Assembly: GCF_000333035.1 (NCBI RefSeq)
Contig: NZ_BANU01000001.1
Span: 186,001-250,000, forward strand
Source: Gordonia sihwensis NBRC 108236
GTDB lineage: Bacteria; Actinomycetota; Actinomycetes; Mycobacteriales; Mycobacteriaceae
Length of the DNA stretch: 64,000 bases
Direction: 5' to 3'
The notes below the pieces were generated by a model, which made no database searches, was not told the DNA's origin, and saw nothing but the letters and a program-made list of their open reading frames with translations. Position 1 is the stretch's first letter; each line of letters opens with the position of its first letter. Below, one piece after another: positions 35,527 to 43,718 of this stretch. A program made the translations under genes and the position numbers.

Positions 35527-36923
35527 CCACGAGCGCATCTCACACTGAACCCTCTGACCACGCAGCATCCTCCGACCCTGCAGCATCGATCCGCGTATCC
35601 GGCGGAGAGGGCGAGCACGGACACCTCGACGAGCTCGCCACCGATCCGATCGGCCTGTTCCGGCGTGTCCGGGCCGAGCACGGCGACGTCGGGATGTTCC
35701 AGCTCGCCGACCGGGAGGTGGTCCTGGTGAGCGGTGCGGCCGCGAACGAAGAGTTCTTCCGCGCGCCCGACGAGGTGCTCGATCAGGGCGCCGCGTACCC
35801 CTTCATGACTCCGATCTTCGGTGAGGGCGTCGTCTTCGACACCAGTCCCGAGCGGCGCAGCGAGATGCTGCACAATCAGGCGCTCAAGGGGGCGCACATG
35901 AAGCAGCACGCGGTCACCATCCCCGACGAGGTGGAACGGATGATCGCCGGCTGGGGCGACGCCGGCGAAATCGATCTGCTCGACTTCTTCGCCGAACTGA
36001 CGCTGTACACCTCGTCGTCGTGCCTGATCGGACGCAAGTTCCGCGAAGAGCTGTCGGGCCACATCGCGCACCTCTATCACGAGCTGGAGAAGGGCACCGA
36101 CCCGATCGCCTACGTCGACATGCACGCCGACATCGAGAGTTTCCGCCGACGCGACGCCGCGCGCGCCGAGTTGGTGGAGTTCATCGGCGGCGTGATGGAC
36201 CGCCGTATCGCGAACCCGCCGGCCGACTCCGCCGACCGGGATCTGCTCGACGTGCTGGTGTCGCTGAAGAACGACGACGGTTCGCAGATGTTCAGTCCGG
36301 ACACCGTGACCGGCATCTTCATCTCGATGATGTTCGCGGGCCACCACACCACTTCGGGGACGGCGGCGTGGACGCTGATCGAACTGCTCAAACATCCGGA
36401 CCATCTCGCCGAGGTCGTCGGCGAACTCGACGGGATCTACTCGGACGGCGTCGAGTACAGCTTCGCTGCGATGCGTCAGATCCCGAAGCTGGAAGGCGCG
36501 ATCAAGGAGGCGCTGCGACTGCATCCGCCGCTGATCATCCTGATGCGCCTGGTTCAGGAGGACTTCGAGGTCGGCGGGGTCACGGTTCGCGCCGGACAGT
36601 CGATCGCGGTCTCGCCTGCGGTCTCGAACCGGCTGCCGGAGGACTTTCCGGACCCGGACTCCTTCGATCCCGCTCGGTACGAGCAGCCGCGGCAGGAGGA
36701 TCTGGTCAATCGCTGGACGTGGATCCCGTTCGGTGCCGGACGGCATCGCTGCGTCGGCGCGCAGTTCGCGATGATGCAGTTGAAGGCGATCTTCTCGGTG
36801 CTGCTGCGCAACTATGAGTTCTCCCTGGTTCAGGAGCCGGACAGCTACCGCAACGACCATTCCAAGATGGTCGTGCAGTTGCAGCAGCCGTGCCGGGTGG
36901 CCTACCGGCGGCGGGAGCGGTGA
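35523..36923 (+). CDS. cyp51: Sterol 14-alpha-demethylase, CYP51 family
   Basis: A 466-residue P450 of the CYP51 family, which removes the 14-alpha-methyl group of sterols in three oxygen-dependent steps. The heme motif FGAGRHRCVGAQFAMMQ has Cys410. The following AIFSVLLRNYEF and SYRNDHSKMVVQL are hallmarks of mycobacterial CYP51 (Rv0764c). The CYP51 B' and I-helix signatures are visible as YPFMTPIFGEGVVFD and MFAGHHTTSGTA. The first 45 residues are a low-complexity Ser/Ala/Glu extension. The ferredoxin gene overlaps its stop by 1 base, as in M. tuberculosis. Physiological substrate in bacteria without sterol synthesis is unsettled. Confidence 0.95.
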   Translation: MTTSASHTEPSDHAASSDPAASIRVSGGEGEHGHLDELATDPIGLFRRVRAEHGDVGMFQLADREVVLVSGAAANEEFFRAPDEVLDQGAAYPFMTPIFGEGVVFDTSPERRSEMLHNQALKGAHMKQHAVTIPDEVERMIAGWGDAGEIDLLDFFAELTLYTSSSCLIGRKFREELSGHIAHLYHELEKGTDPIAYVDMHADIESFRRRDAARAELVEFIGGVMDRRIANPPADSADRDLLDVLVSLKNDDGSQMFSPDTVTGIFISMMFAGHHTTSGTAAWTLIELLKHPDHLAEVVGELDGIYSDGVEYSFAAMRQIPKLEGAIKEALRLHPPLIILMRLVQEDFEVGGVTVRAGQSIAVSPAVSNRLPEDFPDPDSFDPARYEQPRQEDLVNRWTWIPFGAGRHRCVGAQFAMMQLKAIFSVLLRNYEFSLVQEPDSYRNDHSKMVVQLQQPCRVAYRRRER

Positions 36924-37114
36924 TGCGCGTCGTCGTCGATCTGGATCTGTGTCAGGGACACGGGATGTGCGAGTTGGAAGCCCCCGACATCTTCGAGGCG
37001 GGCCGTGACGCGGTGACGATCCTGAACGAGAACCCTGACGAATCGCAGCGCGCCGAAGTGGAGGCCGCTGTTCGGTTCTGCCCGACCCAAGCACTGAAGA
37101 TCGTGGAGGAATGA
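36923..37114 (+). CDS. [3Fe-4S] ferredoxin, P450 redox partner
   Basis: A 63-residue small ferredoxin. The cluster ligands are CxxHxxC (CQGHGMC, residues 9-15), where His replaces the usual second Cys so a 3Fe-4S cluster is formed, plus Cys-Pro near residue 54 (FCPTQAL). It is the homologue of Rv0763c, which supports CYP51. It takes electrons from a reductase such as FprA or FprB and passes them to CYP51. Confidence 0.93.
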   Translation: MRVVVDLDLCQGHGMCELEAPDIFEAGRDAVTILNENPDESQRAEVEAAVRFCPTQALKIVEE

Positions 37115-37115
37115 C

Positions 37116-37706
37116 ATGGCTTTTCCCCGTGCCGAACTGGACGAGATGAAGCAGCGTTGGCTGGATGCCAACGTCGAAGCCGAGAAGGCGGGCGACTGGC
37201 GCCCGCTCGCGGATTTCTACACCGAGGACGCCACCTACGGCTGGAACTACGGTCCGGAGAAGGACTTCATGGCCGTGGGCCGCGACGAGATCCGAGAGAT
37301 CGCGCTCGGCCAGGAGATGGAGGGCCTGGAGGGCTGGGAGTATCCGTACCAGGCGTGGGTGATCGACGAGCGGACCGGCGACATGATCGGGCTGTGGCGC
37401 CAGGTGTACTCCGGCGCCGGGAACCCAGTGAGCGGGCCGATTGACGTCAGCACTCGAGCCGACGGTTCCCACTACGCGGTGCACGGCATCGGCGGGAGCT
37501 GGTTCCGTTACGCGGGGAACTTCCAGTTCGGCTGGCAGCGCGACTTCTTCGACTTCGGGAACGTCTCGGCACTGTTCCTGGAGATGCTGACCGATCAAGC
37601 CTGCAGTGACGGCATGCTCAAGCGCATCGAGAAGTCCGCGCCGGGGAACCTGCCCGGTTGGTATCCGCTCGGGCAGTCGCCCGTCGGCCTGTGGGACCTG
37701 CCGTGA
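37116..37706 (+). CDS. SnoaL/NTF2-like protein
   Basis: A 196-residue protein with a cone-shaped NTF2-like fold. The helix ELDEMKQRWLDANVEAEKAGDW, of which RWLDANVEAE is the core, leads to ADFYTEDATYGWNYGP, the characteristic SnoaL opening. A Trp-rich C-terminal half follows. The family includes ketosteroid isomerases, polyketide cyclases and hydratases. It begins 1 base after the ferredoxin stop, so it is part of the CYP51 operon and may isomerise or bind an oxidised intermediate. No catalytic residues can be named with confidence. Confidence 0.82.
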   Translation: MAFPRAELDEMKQRWLDANVEAEKAGDWRPLADFYTEDATYGWNYGPEKDFMAVGRDEIREIALGQEMEGLEGWEYPYQAWVIDERTGDMIGLWRQVYSGAGNPVSGPIDVSTRADGSHYAVHGIGGSWFRYAGNFQFGWQRDFFDFGNVSALFLEMLTDQACSDGMLKRIEKSAPGNLPGWYPLGQSPVGLWDLP

Positions 37707-38953
37707 GCCTGGCCGGACTGACCCGCGCGCAGTTGGTGGCTCTGGTCCCGGAGTCGCTGCTGTCGGGCCAGCTGATCGATCGGTCCGGGATGGCACACCT
37801 GATCGCGGCGTTCGGCCGCGAGGGCATGACCCAGGTCGCCATCGAGGAGTGGATGGCGGCCAGCCCGGTGTACACGGGGCGGATGCGGACCGCGCTCGGG
37901 ATCGAGGGCGACGGGGTCGAGGACATGTTCAAATGCCTGCAGCTCGATATCGGTGCGCCGCCGCAGTTCATGGACTTCCGCTACCGGATCGTCGATCGGT
38001 ACCACGGCTCGTTCGTGCTCGATCACTGCGGCGCGCTTCTCGACGTGGAGCCGATGGGCGACGAGTACGTGACGGCCATGTGCCACGACATCGAGGATCC
38101 GACATTCGATGCGACCGCCATAGCGACCAATCGGCGCGCGCGGATCCGTCCGGTGCACCGACCGCCCCGCGTACCCGCGGGCCGGACGCCGCACTGCGAG
38201 TGGACGGTGACGATCGAGCCCGACCGCGAGGAGCTTCCGTTGCCGGAGGTTACCGAGCCGACTCTGCGAACCCGGGCGGCGTCGATCGCCCTCAGCCCGA
38301 TCGACGGGTCCGCCGGCGACGGTCTCGCCGATTACCGCGGTCCGCTCGTCGAGGACCTGGCCTTCGACGAGTTCTCCACCTCCGCACTGGTGCGGATCGC
38401 GGAGGAGACGGCCTTGCAGCACCAATTGCTCGCGATCGGATTCCTGGCATCCGTGCGACGCCGGACCGATGCTGCGCGCGCGGACGAGATCCTCGAGAAG
38501 CAGCTCATCGGCATCGCGGGGATCACCGCCGAACGATTGTCGGCCGCGCTGTTCGACGGTCGGTCCGACGCGACGGCGCTCGCCGGCGTCTTGAACGCGC
38601 ACCCGGTGTTCGGCCCCGAGCAGTACACGGGGGTGGTCGCGCAGGTGCGCGAAGACGGTGACGGCGTTCGCGTGCGCATTCGAGTGGATTCGCCTGCGGT
38701 GGAGGACGGCGCGTGGATGCGGCTGTTGGCCGCGGGCCGGCTCGGTGCGATCGCGTCGGCGGTGCGGGCGGTCGAGCCGACGTGGGTCGTCGAAGAGAGT
38801 GCCGTGAACGGCGACGAACTCGTGGTGACCGTCGGCCGCGGCGATCCGCAGCCCGAGTGCGACGAGGTCGCCATCGTGCGCTTCTCGGCCGGGTCGTCGT
38901 TCACCTTCGCCGACCGCGGTCCGTCGAAGCCCCTGCCGCTCTCGGTGGTGTGA
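37703..38953 (+). CDS. Conserved protein of unknown function at the end of the CYP51 operon
   Basis: A 416-residue soluble protein I cannot name. The first half has the segment YHGSFVLDHCGALLDVEPMG with conserved-looking His, Cys and Asp, followed by AMCHDIEDPTFDATAIATN, reminiscent of L-2-amino-thiazoline-4-carboxylate hydrolase-like domains (weak inference). The second half is a helical region and a beta-rich end. The GTG start overlaps the SnoaL stop by 4 bases (GTGA), so it is translationally coupled to the CYP51 operon and is likely a pathway enzyme or accessory factor. Confidence 0.7.
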   Translation: MSLAGLTRAQLVALVPESLLSGQLIDRSGMAHLIAAFGREGMTQVAIEEWMAASPVYTGRMRTALGIEGDGVEDMFKCLQLDIGAPPQFMDFRYRIVDRYHGSFVLDHCGALLDVEPMGDEYVTAMCHDIEDPTFDATAIATNRRARIRPVHRPPRVPAGRTPHCEWTVTIEPDREELPLPEVTEPTLRTRAASIALSPIDGSAGDGLADYRGPLVEDLAFDEFSTSALVRIAEETALQHQLLAIGFLASVRRRTDAARADEILEKQLIGIAGITAERLSAALFDGRSDATALAGVLNAHPVFGPEQYTGVVAQVREDGDGVRVRIRVDSPAVEDGAWMRLLAAGRLGAIASAVRAVEPTWVVEESAVNGDELVVTVGRGDPQPECDEVAIVRFSAGSSFTFADRGPSKPLPLSVV

Positions 38954-38999
38954 GGAGAGGGGCGCGCCTGTGGACGTGTGCCTCGGGTAGACGCGAGGC

Positions 39000-39049
39000 T
39001 CGGCGACAGATCCTCCGTCCCGGACGGGGGATCTGTCGCTGAGTGGCGC
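39000..39049. repeat. 50-bp flanking repeat, left copy, with internal palindrome
   Basis: The left copy of a direct repeat that brackets the AbiEi/DUF559-like gene. Its first 39 bases are a near-perfect palindrome (18-bp arms 39003-39020 and 39022-39039, one mismatch). The right copy starts exactly 1081 bases later. The last 35 bases are identical in both copies. Confidence 0.8.
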
Positions 39050-39122
39050 TGCTGCGGATGGCGGATCGCGGGCTGTGGACGGCGGATGGAACCGTCTAGG
39101 GCCCGGTCGCGTCTAAAGAGAT

Positions 39123-40067
39123 ATGTGGCCTGCAGATCGATACGGACTCATCTGGCGCGGCGTCGCCCTGGATTCCGGAGTCACCGAACGCGAGATCCGG
39201 GAGGCCGTTCGCAGACACACGCTGATACCGGTGGGACGGGGCGTGTACGTGACGCGTGAGTCGCTCGGTCCGGACCCGGGGCAGGCGCTGCGGGACCGCT
39301 ATCGGCTCCGGTGCGTGGCGGCCGCTGTCGGAACCGCCCGCGACTGCGGCAACGTGCTCAGCCACGAGTCTGCGGCCGCAGTCCTCGGGCTCGGGACTCT
39401 GCGCCCCGATCTCACGAGCATTCACCTCACCAACGGTCGCAGCAACGGCGGTCACCGTCGACCCCACCGCGTGATACACAGCGGGGGACTGCGCGACGAC
39501 GAGGTCGTCGAGGTCAATGGGCTCGCGGTGACGTCGATCTCGCGGACCGCGGTCGACGTGGCGCTCTCGGTGCCGGACTTTCCGCGGGCCCTGTCGGTCA
39601 TGGACAGCGCACTGCGGCTCGGTGCGGATCGCGGCGTACTGCTCGCGGAGCTGACACGGCCGCGGCGCGGAGTCGCCCGGGCGCGTCGGGCGCTGCGTCA
39701 TGCGGACGGGCGGTCGGACAACCCCGGCGAGTCGTGGGGGCGGGCACAGATGATCGAGGCCGGACTGCCAGTTCCCGAGCTTCAGACCCGCTACCGTCTG
39801 CCGAGCGGCCGGACGGCGATCTGCGACTACGACTGGGATGGGTCCGTGGTGGCGGAGTTCGACGGTTTCGGGAAGTACCGGCGGGAGATGCGGAAGCCGG
39901 ATCAGTCGGCTGACGACGTGGTGATCGCCGAGAAGCTGCGCGAGGACGAACTGCGCGCTCTCGATCTACACGTGGTGCGGTGGACGACTGAGCACTTGGC
40001 GTCCGGGCAGATGGTGCCGCTGCTGCGACGGCAGCTGTCGCGGTTCGGGATCCTCCCCGCGGTATAG
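39123..40067 (+). CDS. AbiEi-type winged-helix and DUF559-like nuclease-fold protein
   Basis: A 314-residue protein of a family common in actinobacteria. The N-terminus (SGVTEREIREAVRRHTLIPV, then GRGVYV) is a winged helix like the antitoxin AbiEi. The C-terminus has AICDYDWDGSVVAEFDGFGKY, a D...ExDxxxK arrangement like DUF559/very-short-patch endonucleases (PD-(D/E)xK fold). No toxin partner gene is adjacent. It sits between two 50-bp direct repeats, suggesting an inserted accessory gene. Function in defence or DNA processing is inference. Confidence 0.7.
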   Translation: MWPADRYGLIWRGVALDSGVTEREIREAVRRHTLIPVGRGVYVTRESLGPDPGQALRDRYRLRCVAAAVGTARDCGNVLSHESAAAVLGLGTLRPDLTSIHLTNGRSNGGHRRPHRVIHSGGLRDDEVVEVNGLAVTSISRTAVDVALSVPDFPRALSVMDSALRLGADRGVLLAELTRPRRGVARARRALRHADGRSDNPGESWGRAQMIEAGLPVPELQTRYRLPSGRTAICDYDWDGSVVAEFDGFGKYRREMRKPDQSADDVVIAEKLREDELRALDLHVVRWTTEHLASGQMVPLLRRQLSRFGILPAV

Positions 40068-40080
40068 CGGACGCGACCGT

Positions 40081-40130
40081 CGGCGACGAAACCCCCGTCC
40101 CGGACGGGGGATCTGTCGCTGAGTGGCGCG
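40081..40130. repeat. 50-bp flanking repeat, right copy
   Basis: Right copy of the direct repeat (46 of 50 bases identical to 39000-39049). Its left palindrome arm is partly degenerate. It ends 4 bases before the stop of the convergent thioesterase gene, so it may also serve as a terminator. Confidence 0.8.
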
Positions 40131-40133
40131 ACG

Positions 40134-41018
40134 TCAGACGTCGAAGCGCGCGTCGGCCGTCGCCCGTCCGAGGAGTCGGTCGCCGTCGTACATGCGGGCG
40201 TCGAAGAGGCAGAGACGACGCCCGAGCTTGACCGGCACGACGTCGATGCGCACGCGGCGGCCGTCGACGACGGGCGACCGGTGGAATTCGCAGGTGAAAT
40301 CGATCAGCTGGTAGCCGCCGCCGGTGCGGACATTGCGCTGGGCTCCGAACGAGCACGCCTGGGCGAGCATCGCGGCGATCACTCCGCCGTGCATGGTGCC
40401 CATGAGGTTGCGCATCCACGGCGCGGTGGTGAACTGCACGTCGACGGAGCCGTCGTCGCCGGTTCCCGTGACGCCGCCGTCGAGGATCTCTGAGATCGGG
40501 CCCATCGGGAGCGAACCGTCGATCAGCTTCGCGACCACCTCGGCACCGGAGAGGGACGGGTCGATCCGCTCGACCGCGGGTACGCCGTCGGGTGCGGGCT
40601 GTTCCGGATGCCACTGAAGGTCGCCGCTGGTGGGACGACCGACCCGGACGTTGCGAGCGGTGCCGAAGCACACCGTCTCACCCGCGGACCCGGTGATGGT
40701 GACCGACGTGGTGCCGAACGCGTCGTCGTGCATGCGGAGGTCGGCGCTCGCGCGGAGCACGTCGTGGGGCGCGGGACGCCGCACCATCGACATCGTGAGC
40801 CGTGCCTGCATCGACGACGACGCGGCGTCGAGCCGGTAGAAGGGGACGCCACCGACGTCGTCGAAGAGCACCGTGAGAGCCGGCAGTTCGATGAGGCCGC
40901 GGTGATCGGTGACGCCGCTGCCGAGCTTCTGGACCAACACCGGTGCGTCGACGTCGGTGTCCCGGCCGATGGCGAACGTGGTGAACGGGTCGGCGATCGG
41001 CGGGGCGTGACTCGTCAT
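40134..41018 (-). CDS. Acyl-CoA thioesterase-like protein (double hotdog)
   Basis: A 294-residue protein with two hotdog domains, of the PaaI/TesB-like group. The second carries MRNLMGTMHGGVIAAMLAQ (HGG motif) and YQLIDFTCEFHRSPVVDG. The first contains LFDDVGGVPFYRL. Probably hydrolyses a medium or branched acyl-CoA. ATG with AGGAC 7 bases upstream. It diverges from the acyl-CoA catabolic operon, and its function could be tied to it. Confidence 0.82.
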   Translation of the reverse strand: MTSHAPPIADPFTTFAIGRDTDVDAPVLVQKLGSGVTDHRGLIELPALTVLFDDVGGVPFYRLDAASSSMQARLTMSMVRRPAPHDVLRASADLRMHDDAFGTTSVTITGSAGETVCFGTARNVRVGRPTSGDLQWHPEQPAPDGVPAVERIDPSLSGAEVVAKLIDGSLPMGPISEILDGGVTGTGDDGSVDVQFTTAPWMRNLMGTMHGGVIAAMLAQACSFGAQRNVRTGGGYQLIDFTCEFHRSPVVDGRRVRIDVVPVKLGRRLCLFDARMYDGDRLLGRATADARFDV

Positions 41019-41105
41019 GGGTCCGTCCTATCAGGGGACAGCGCGCGGGGCGAAACTCGCGGACTCGGATGAGACCGGCGCCACTCGCGCGGGGGTCCAG
41101 ACGAG

Positions 41106-41132
41106 AAACAATCATTCACGCTTGATTTGTTT
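41106..41132. promoter_or_regulatory. Imperfect palindrome upstream of the acyl-CoA operon
   Basis: AAACAATCA and TGATTTGTTT face each other around an 8-nt spacer (one bulged T) in an unusually AT-rich patch 25 bases before the first ATG. It is a candidate operator/promoter for the operon, possibly bound by the TetR protein at its end. Confidence 0.35.
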
Positions 41133-41156
41133 GCCGATCCGTGTGACGCTGGGCGC

Positions 41157-41945
41157 ATGGCGATCGTCGATGAACTCGTTCAGGCATTGCAGGCGGAATC
41201 GGAATCCCTCGACGGCCTCGTCGCGGAGCTCTCCGACGATCAGTGGGCCACCCCGACGCCGGCCCAGGGGTGGACGGTGGCGCACCAGATCGGTCACCTG
41301 CACTGGACCGACCGCGTGTCCCTGCTGTCGATCACCGATCCCGCGGGGTTCGGCGACCTCGTCGAGCAGGCGATGGGCGACCCGTCGGGCTTCGTGGACG
41401 CGGCAGCGGAGACCGAGGCGGCCAGGCCGCCCGCCGAACTCCTGGCCGACTGGCGCAAGACGCGCGACCGGCTCGGCGGTGCGTTGGTCGCGGTCCCGGA
41501 GGGCACCAAGCTCACGTGGTTCGGTCCGCCGATGTCCGCGGCGTCGATGGCGACCGCGCGGATGATGGAGACCTGGGCACACGGTCTCGACGTCGCCGAC
41601 GCGCTCGGTGTGAAGCGTCCCGAGGGCGACCGCATCAAGAACGTGGTGCACCTCGGGGTCCGAACCCGCGATTTCGCGTACCTGGTCAACGGGCTCGACG
41701 CCCCGGCCGAACCGTTCCGCTACGAGATCACCGCGCCCTCGGGCCGGCTGTGGACGTGGGGACCGGAAGACGCGACCGACATCGTCCGCGGCCCGGCGGT
41801 GGACTTCTGCGAACTCGTGACTCAGCGACGGCACCTCGACGATCTGAACCTCGAGTTCATCGGCGACGAGGCCGCCGCGTGGTCGCGGATCGCCCAGGCC
41901 TTCGCCGGACCTCCCGGCGCCGGCCGAGCGCCCCAGAGGTCCTGA
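41157..41945 (+). CDS. TIGR03084 family protein (DinB/mycothiol-dependent-isomerase-like fold)
   Basis: A 262-residue four-helix-bundle protein. Family features are the metal-binding histidines in [16 protein letters not shown] near residue 45 and [14 protein letters not shown] near residue 140. These resemble the maleylpyruvate isomerase/DinB-2 fold that binds a divalent metal and, in actinobacteria, often mycothiol. First gene of an acyl-CoA degradation operon, a context in which this family is usually found. Reaction unknown. Confidence 0.85.
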   Translation: MAIVDELVQALQAESESLDGLVAELSDDQWATPTPAQGWTVAHQIGHLHWTDRVSLLSITDPAGFGDLVEQAMGDPSGFVDAAAETEAARPPAELLADWRKTRDRLGGALVAVPEGTKLTWFGPPMSAASMATARMMETWAHGLDVADALGVKRPEGDRIKNVVHLGVRTRDFAYLVNGLDAPAEPFRYEITAPSGRLWTWGPEDATDIVRGPAVDFCELVTQRRHLDDLNLEFIGDEAAAWSRIAQAFAGPPGAGRAPQRS

Positions 41946-41993
41946 GCGCCGGCCGCACCCGCACCCCACACGCGTGAAACACCAGGAGGAATG

Positions 41994-43715
41994 ATGTCCG
42001 ACGCATCGCGCCCGGTCCGGATCGGCAACGTCTCCGGCTTCTACGGCGACCGCTTCAGCGCGGTCCGCGAGATGCTCGAAGGCGGCGATCTCGACTTCAT
42101 CACCGGCGACTACCTCGCCGAACTCACCATGCTGATCCTCGGCCGTGACCGCATGAAGAACCCCGACCTCGGTTACGCGAAGACCTTCCTGCGGCAGATG
42201 GAGGAGAACCTGCACCTCGTCGCCGAGAAGGACGTCAAGGTGGTCGTCAACGCCGGCGGACTCAACCCGCACGGCCTCGCGGTGGCGCTCAGGGAACTGG
42301 TCGACCGCCTCGACGTGGATCGCCGGGTCGCCTTCGTCAACGGTGACGACATCGTCGGGCGGGCGGGTGAACTCGGGCTGGGATCACCGATCACGGCCAA
42401 CGCCTACCTCGGCGGATTCGGTATCAAGACAGCGCTCGACGCGGGCGCCGACATCGTCGTCACCGGCCGTGTCACCGACGCCTCGCTGGTGGTCGGGTCG
42501 GCGGCGTCGGTCTTCGGCTGGGGCTACGAAGACCTCGATCAGCTCGCGGGTGCGGTGGTGGCCGGGCACATCATCGAGTGCAGCGCCCAGGCCACCGGCG
42601 GCAACTATTCGTTCTTCACCGAGATCCCGGACATGACGCGGCTCGGCTTCCCCATCGCCGAGGTGCACGCCGACGGCAGTTCGGTCATCACCAAACACGA
42701 GGGCACGGGCGGCGCGGTGCAGGTCGGGACGGTCACGGCGCAACTGCTCTACGAGATCGGCGGGCCGCGGTACTACAACCCCGACGCGACCGCGCGGATC
42801 GACACCGTCGAACTCGCGCAGGAGAGCACCGACCGCGTGCGGGTGAGCGGGGTGCGGGGAGAGGCGCCGCCGAAGGACCTGAAGGTCTCGCTCAATCACC
42901 TGGGCGGCATCCGCAACGAGTTCGAGGTGGTGCTCACCGGCCTCGACATCGAGGCCAAGGCCGAGCTGTTCCAGAAGCAGTTCGAGGCCGCGCTCGGGCA
43001 GCGTCCCGCCGAACTCACCTGGGAGCTGGTCCGCCTCGACCGTCCCGACGCCGACACCGAGGAGCAGGCCAGCGCGATGCTGCGCTGCGTGGCCCGCGAC
43101 ACCGACCCCAAGAAGGCCGGACGGCAGTTCACCGGTGCGGCAGTCGAACTCGCGCTCGCGAGCTACCCGGGCTTCACTCTCACCGCACCTCCCGGCAACG
43201 GTTCGCCCTACGGCGTCTTCGAGCCCGGCTACGTCGACGCCGCGCTGGTTGCCCACCAGGTGAACCAGCCCGACGGGGTCACCGTGCGAATCGATCCGTC
43301 GCCCCTTCGCGCGGAACCGATCGTCGACGAGAGCGTCCCGGCGGCGGCGTCGTCGACCGACTGGGGCGAGACCGTCGACCTTCCGCTCGGCACCGTGGCC
43401 GGTGCCCGATCGGGGGACAAGGGCGGCAGCGCCAACATCGGGCTCTGGGCCCGGACCGACGACGAGTACGCATGGCTCGACGAGACGCTCAGCGTCGCCA
43501 AGCTCAAGGAACTGCTGCCGGAGGTCGCGGACCTGACCGTGCATCGGTACCCGCTTCCGAATCTGCGGGCTGTCAACTTCGTGATCGAGCAGGTGCTCGG
43601 GCGCGGCGTCGCCGAGAACGTCCGCTTCGATCCGCAGGCCAAGGGGCTGGGAGAGTGGCTGCGCTCGCGCGTGGTACCGATTCCGACCCGTTTCAGCAAG
43701 ACAGAAGGGAACTGA
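41994..43715 (+). CDS. AtuA-like acyclic terpene utilisation protein (DUF1446)
   Basis: A 573-residue protein covering the full AtuA/DUF1446 family length. The glycine-rich start IGNVSGFYGDR, the conserved VVVNAGGLNPHGLA and GADIVVTGRVTDASL segments and a separate C-terminal domain (about 470-573, with AGARSGDKGGSANIG) are all present. In Pseudomonas, AtuA is needed for growth on citronellol and geraniol, but its reaction is unresolved. AGGAGGA lies at good spacing for the ATG at 41994; the ATG at 41991 is too close. Second gene of the operon, ending 3 bases before the dehydrogenase. Confidence 0.88.
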   Translation: MSDASRPVRIGNVSGFYGDRFSAVREMLEGGDLDFITGDYLAELTMLILGRDRMKNPDLGYAKTFLRQMEENLHLVAEKDVKVVVNAGGLNPHGLAVALRELVDRLDVDRRVAFVNGDDIVGRAGELGLGSPITANAYLGGFGIKTALDAGADIVVTGRVTDASLVVGSAASVFGWGYEDLDQLAGAVVAGHIIECSAQATGGNYSFFTEIPDMTRLGFPIAEVHADGSSVITKHEGTGGAVQVGTVTAQLLYEIGGPRYYNPDATARIDTVELAQESTDRVRVSGVRGEAPPKDLKVSLNHLGGIRNEFEVVLTGLDIEAKAELFQKQFEAALGQRPAELTWELVRLDRPDADTEEQASAMLRCVARDTDPKKAGRQFTGAAVELALASYPGFTLTAPPGNGSPYGVFEPGYVDAALVAHQVNQPDGVTVRIDPSPLRAEPIVDESVPAAASSTDWGETVDLPLGTVAGARSGDKGGSANIGLWARTDDEYAWLDETLSVAKLKELLPEVADLTVHRYPLPNLRAVNFVIEQVLGRGVAENVRFDPQAKGLGEWLRSRVVPIPTRFSKTEGN

Positions 43716-43718
43716 TCC

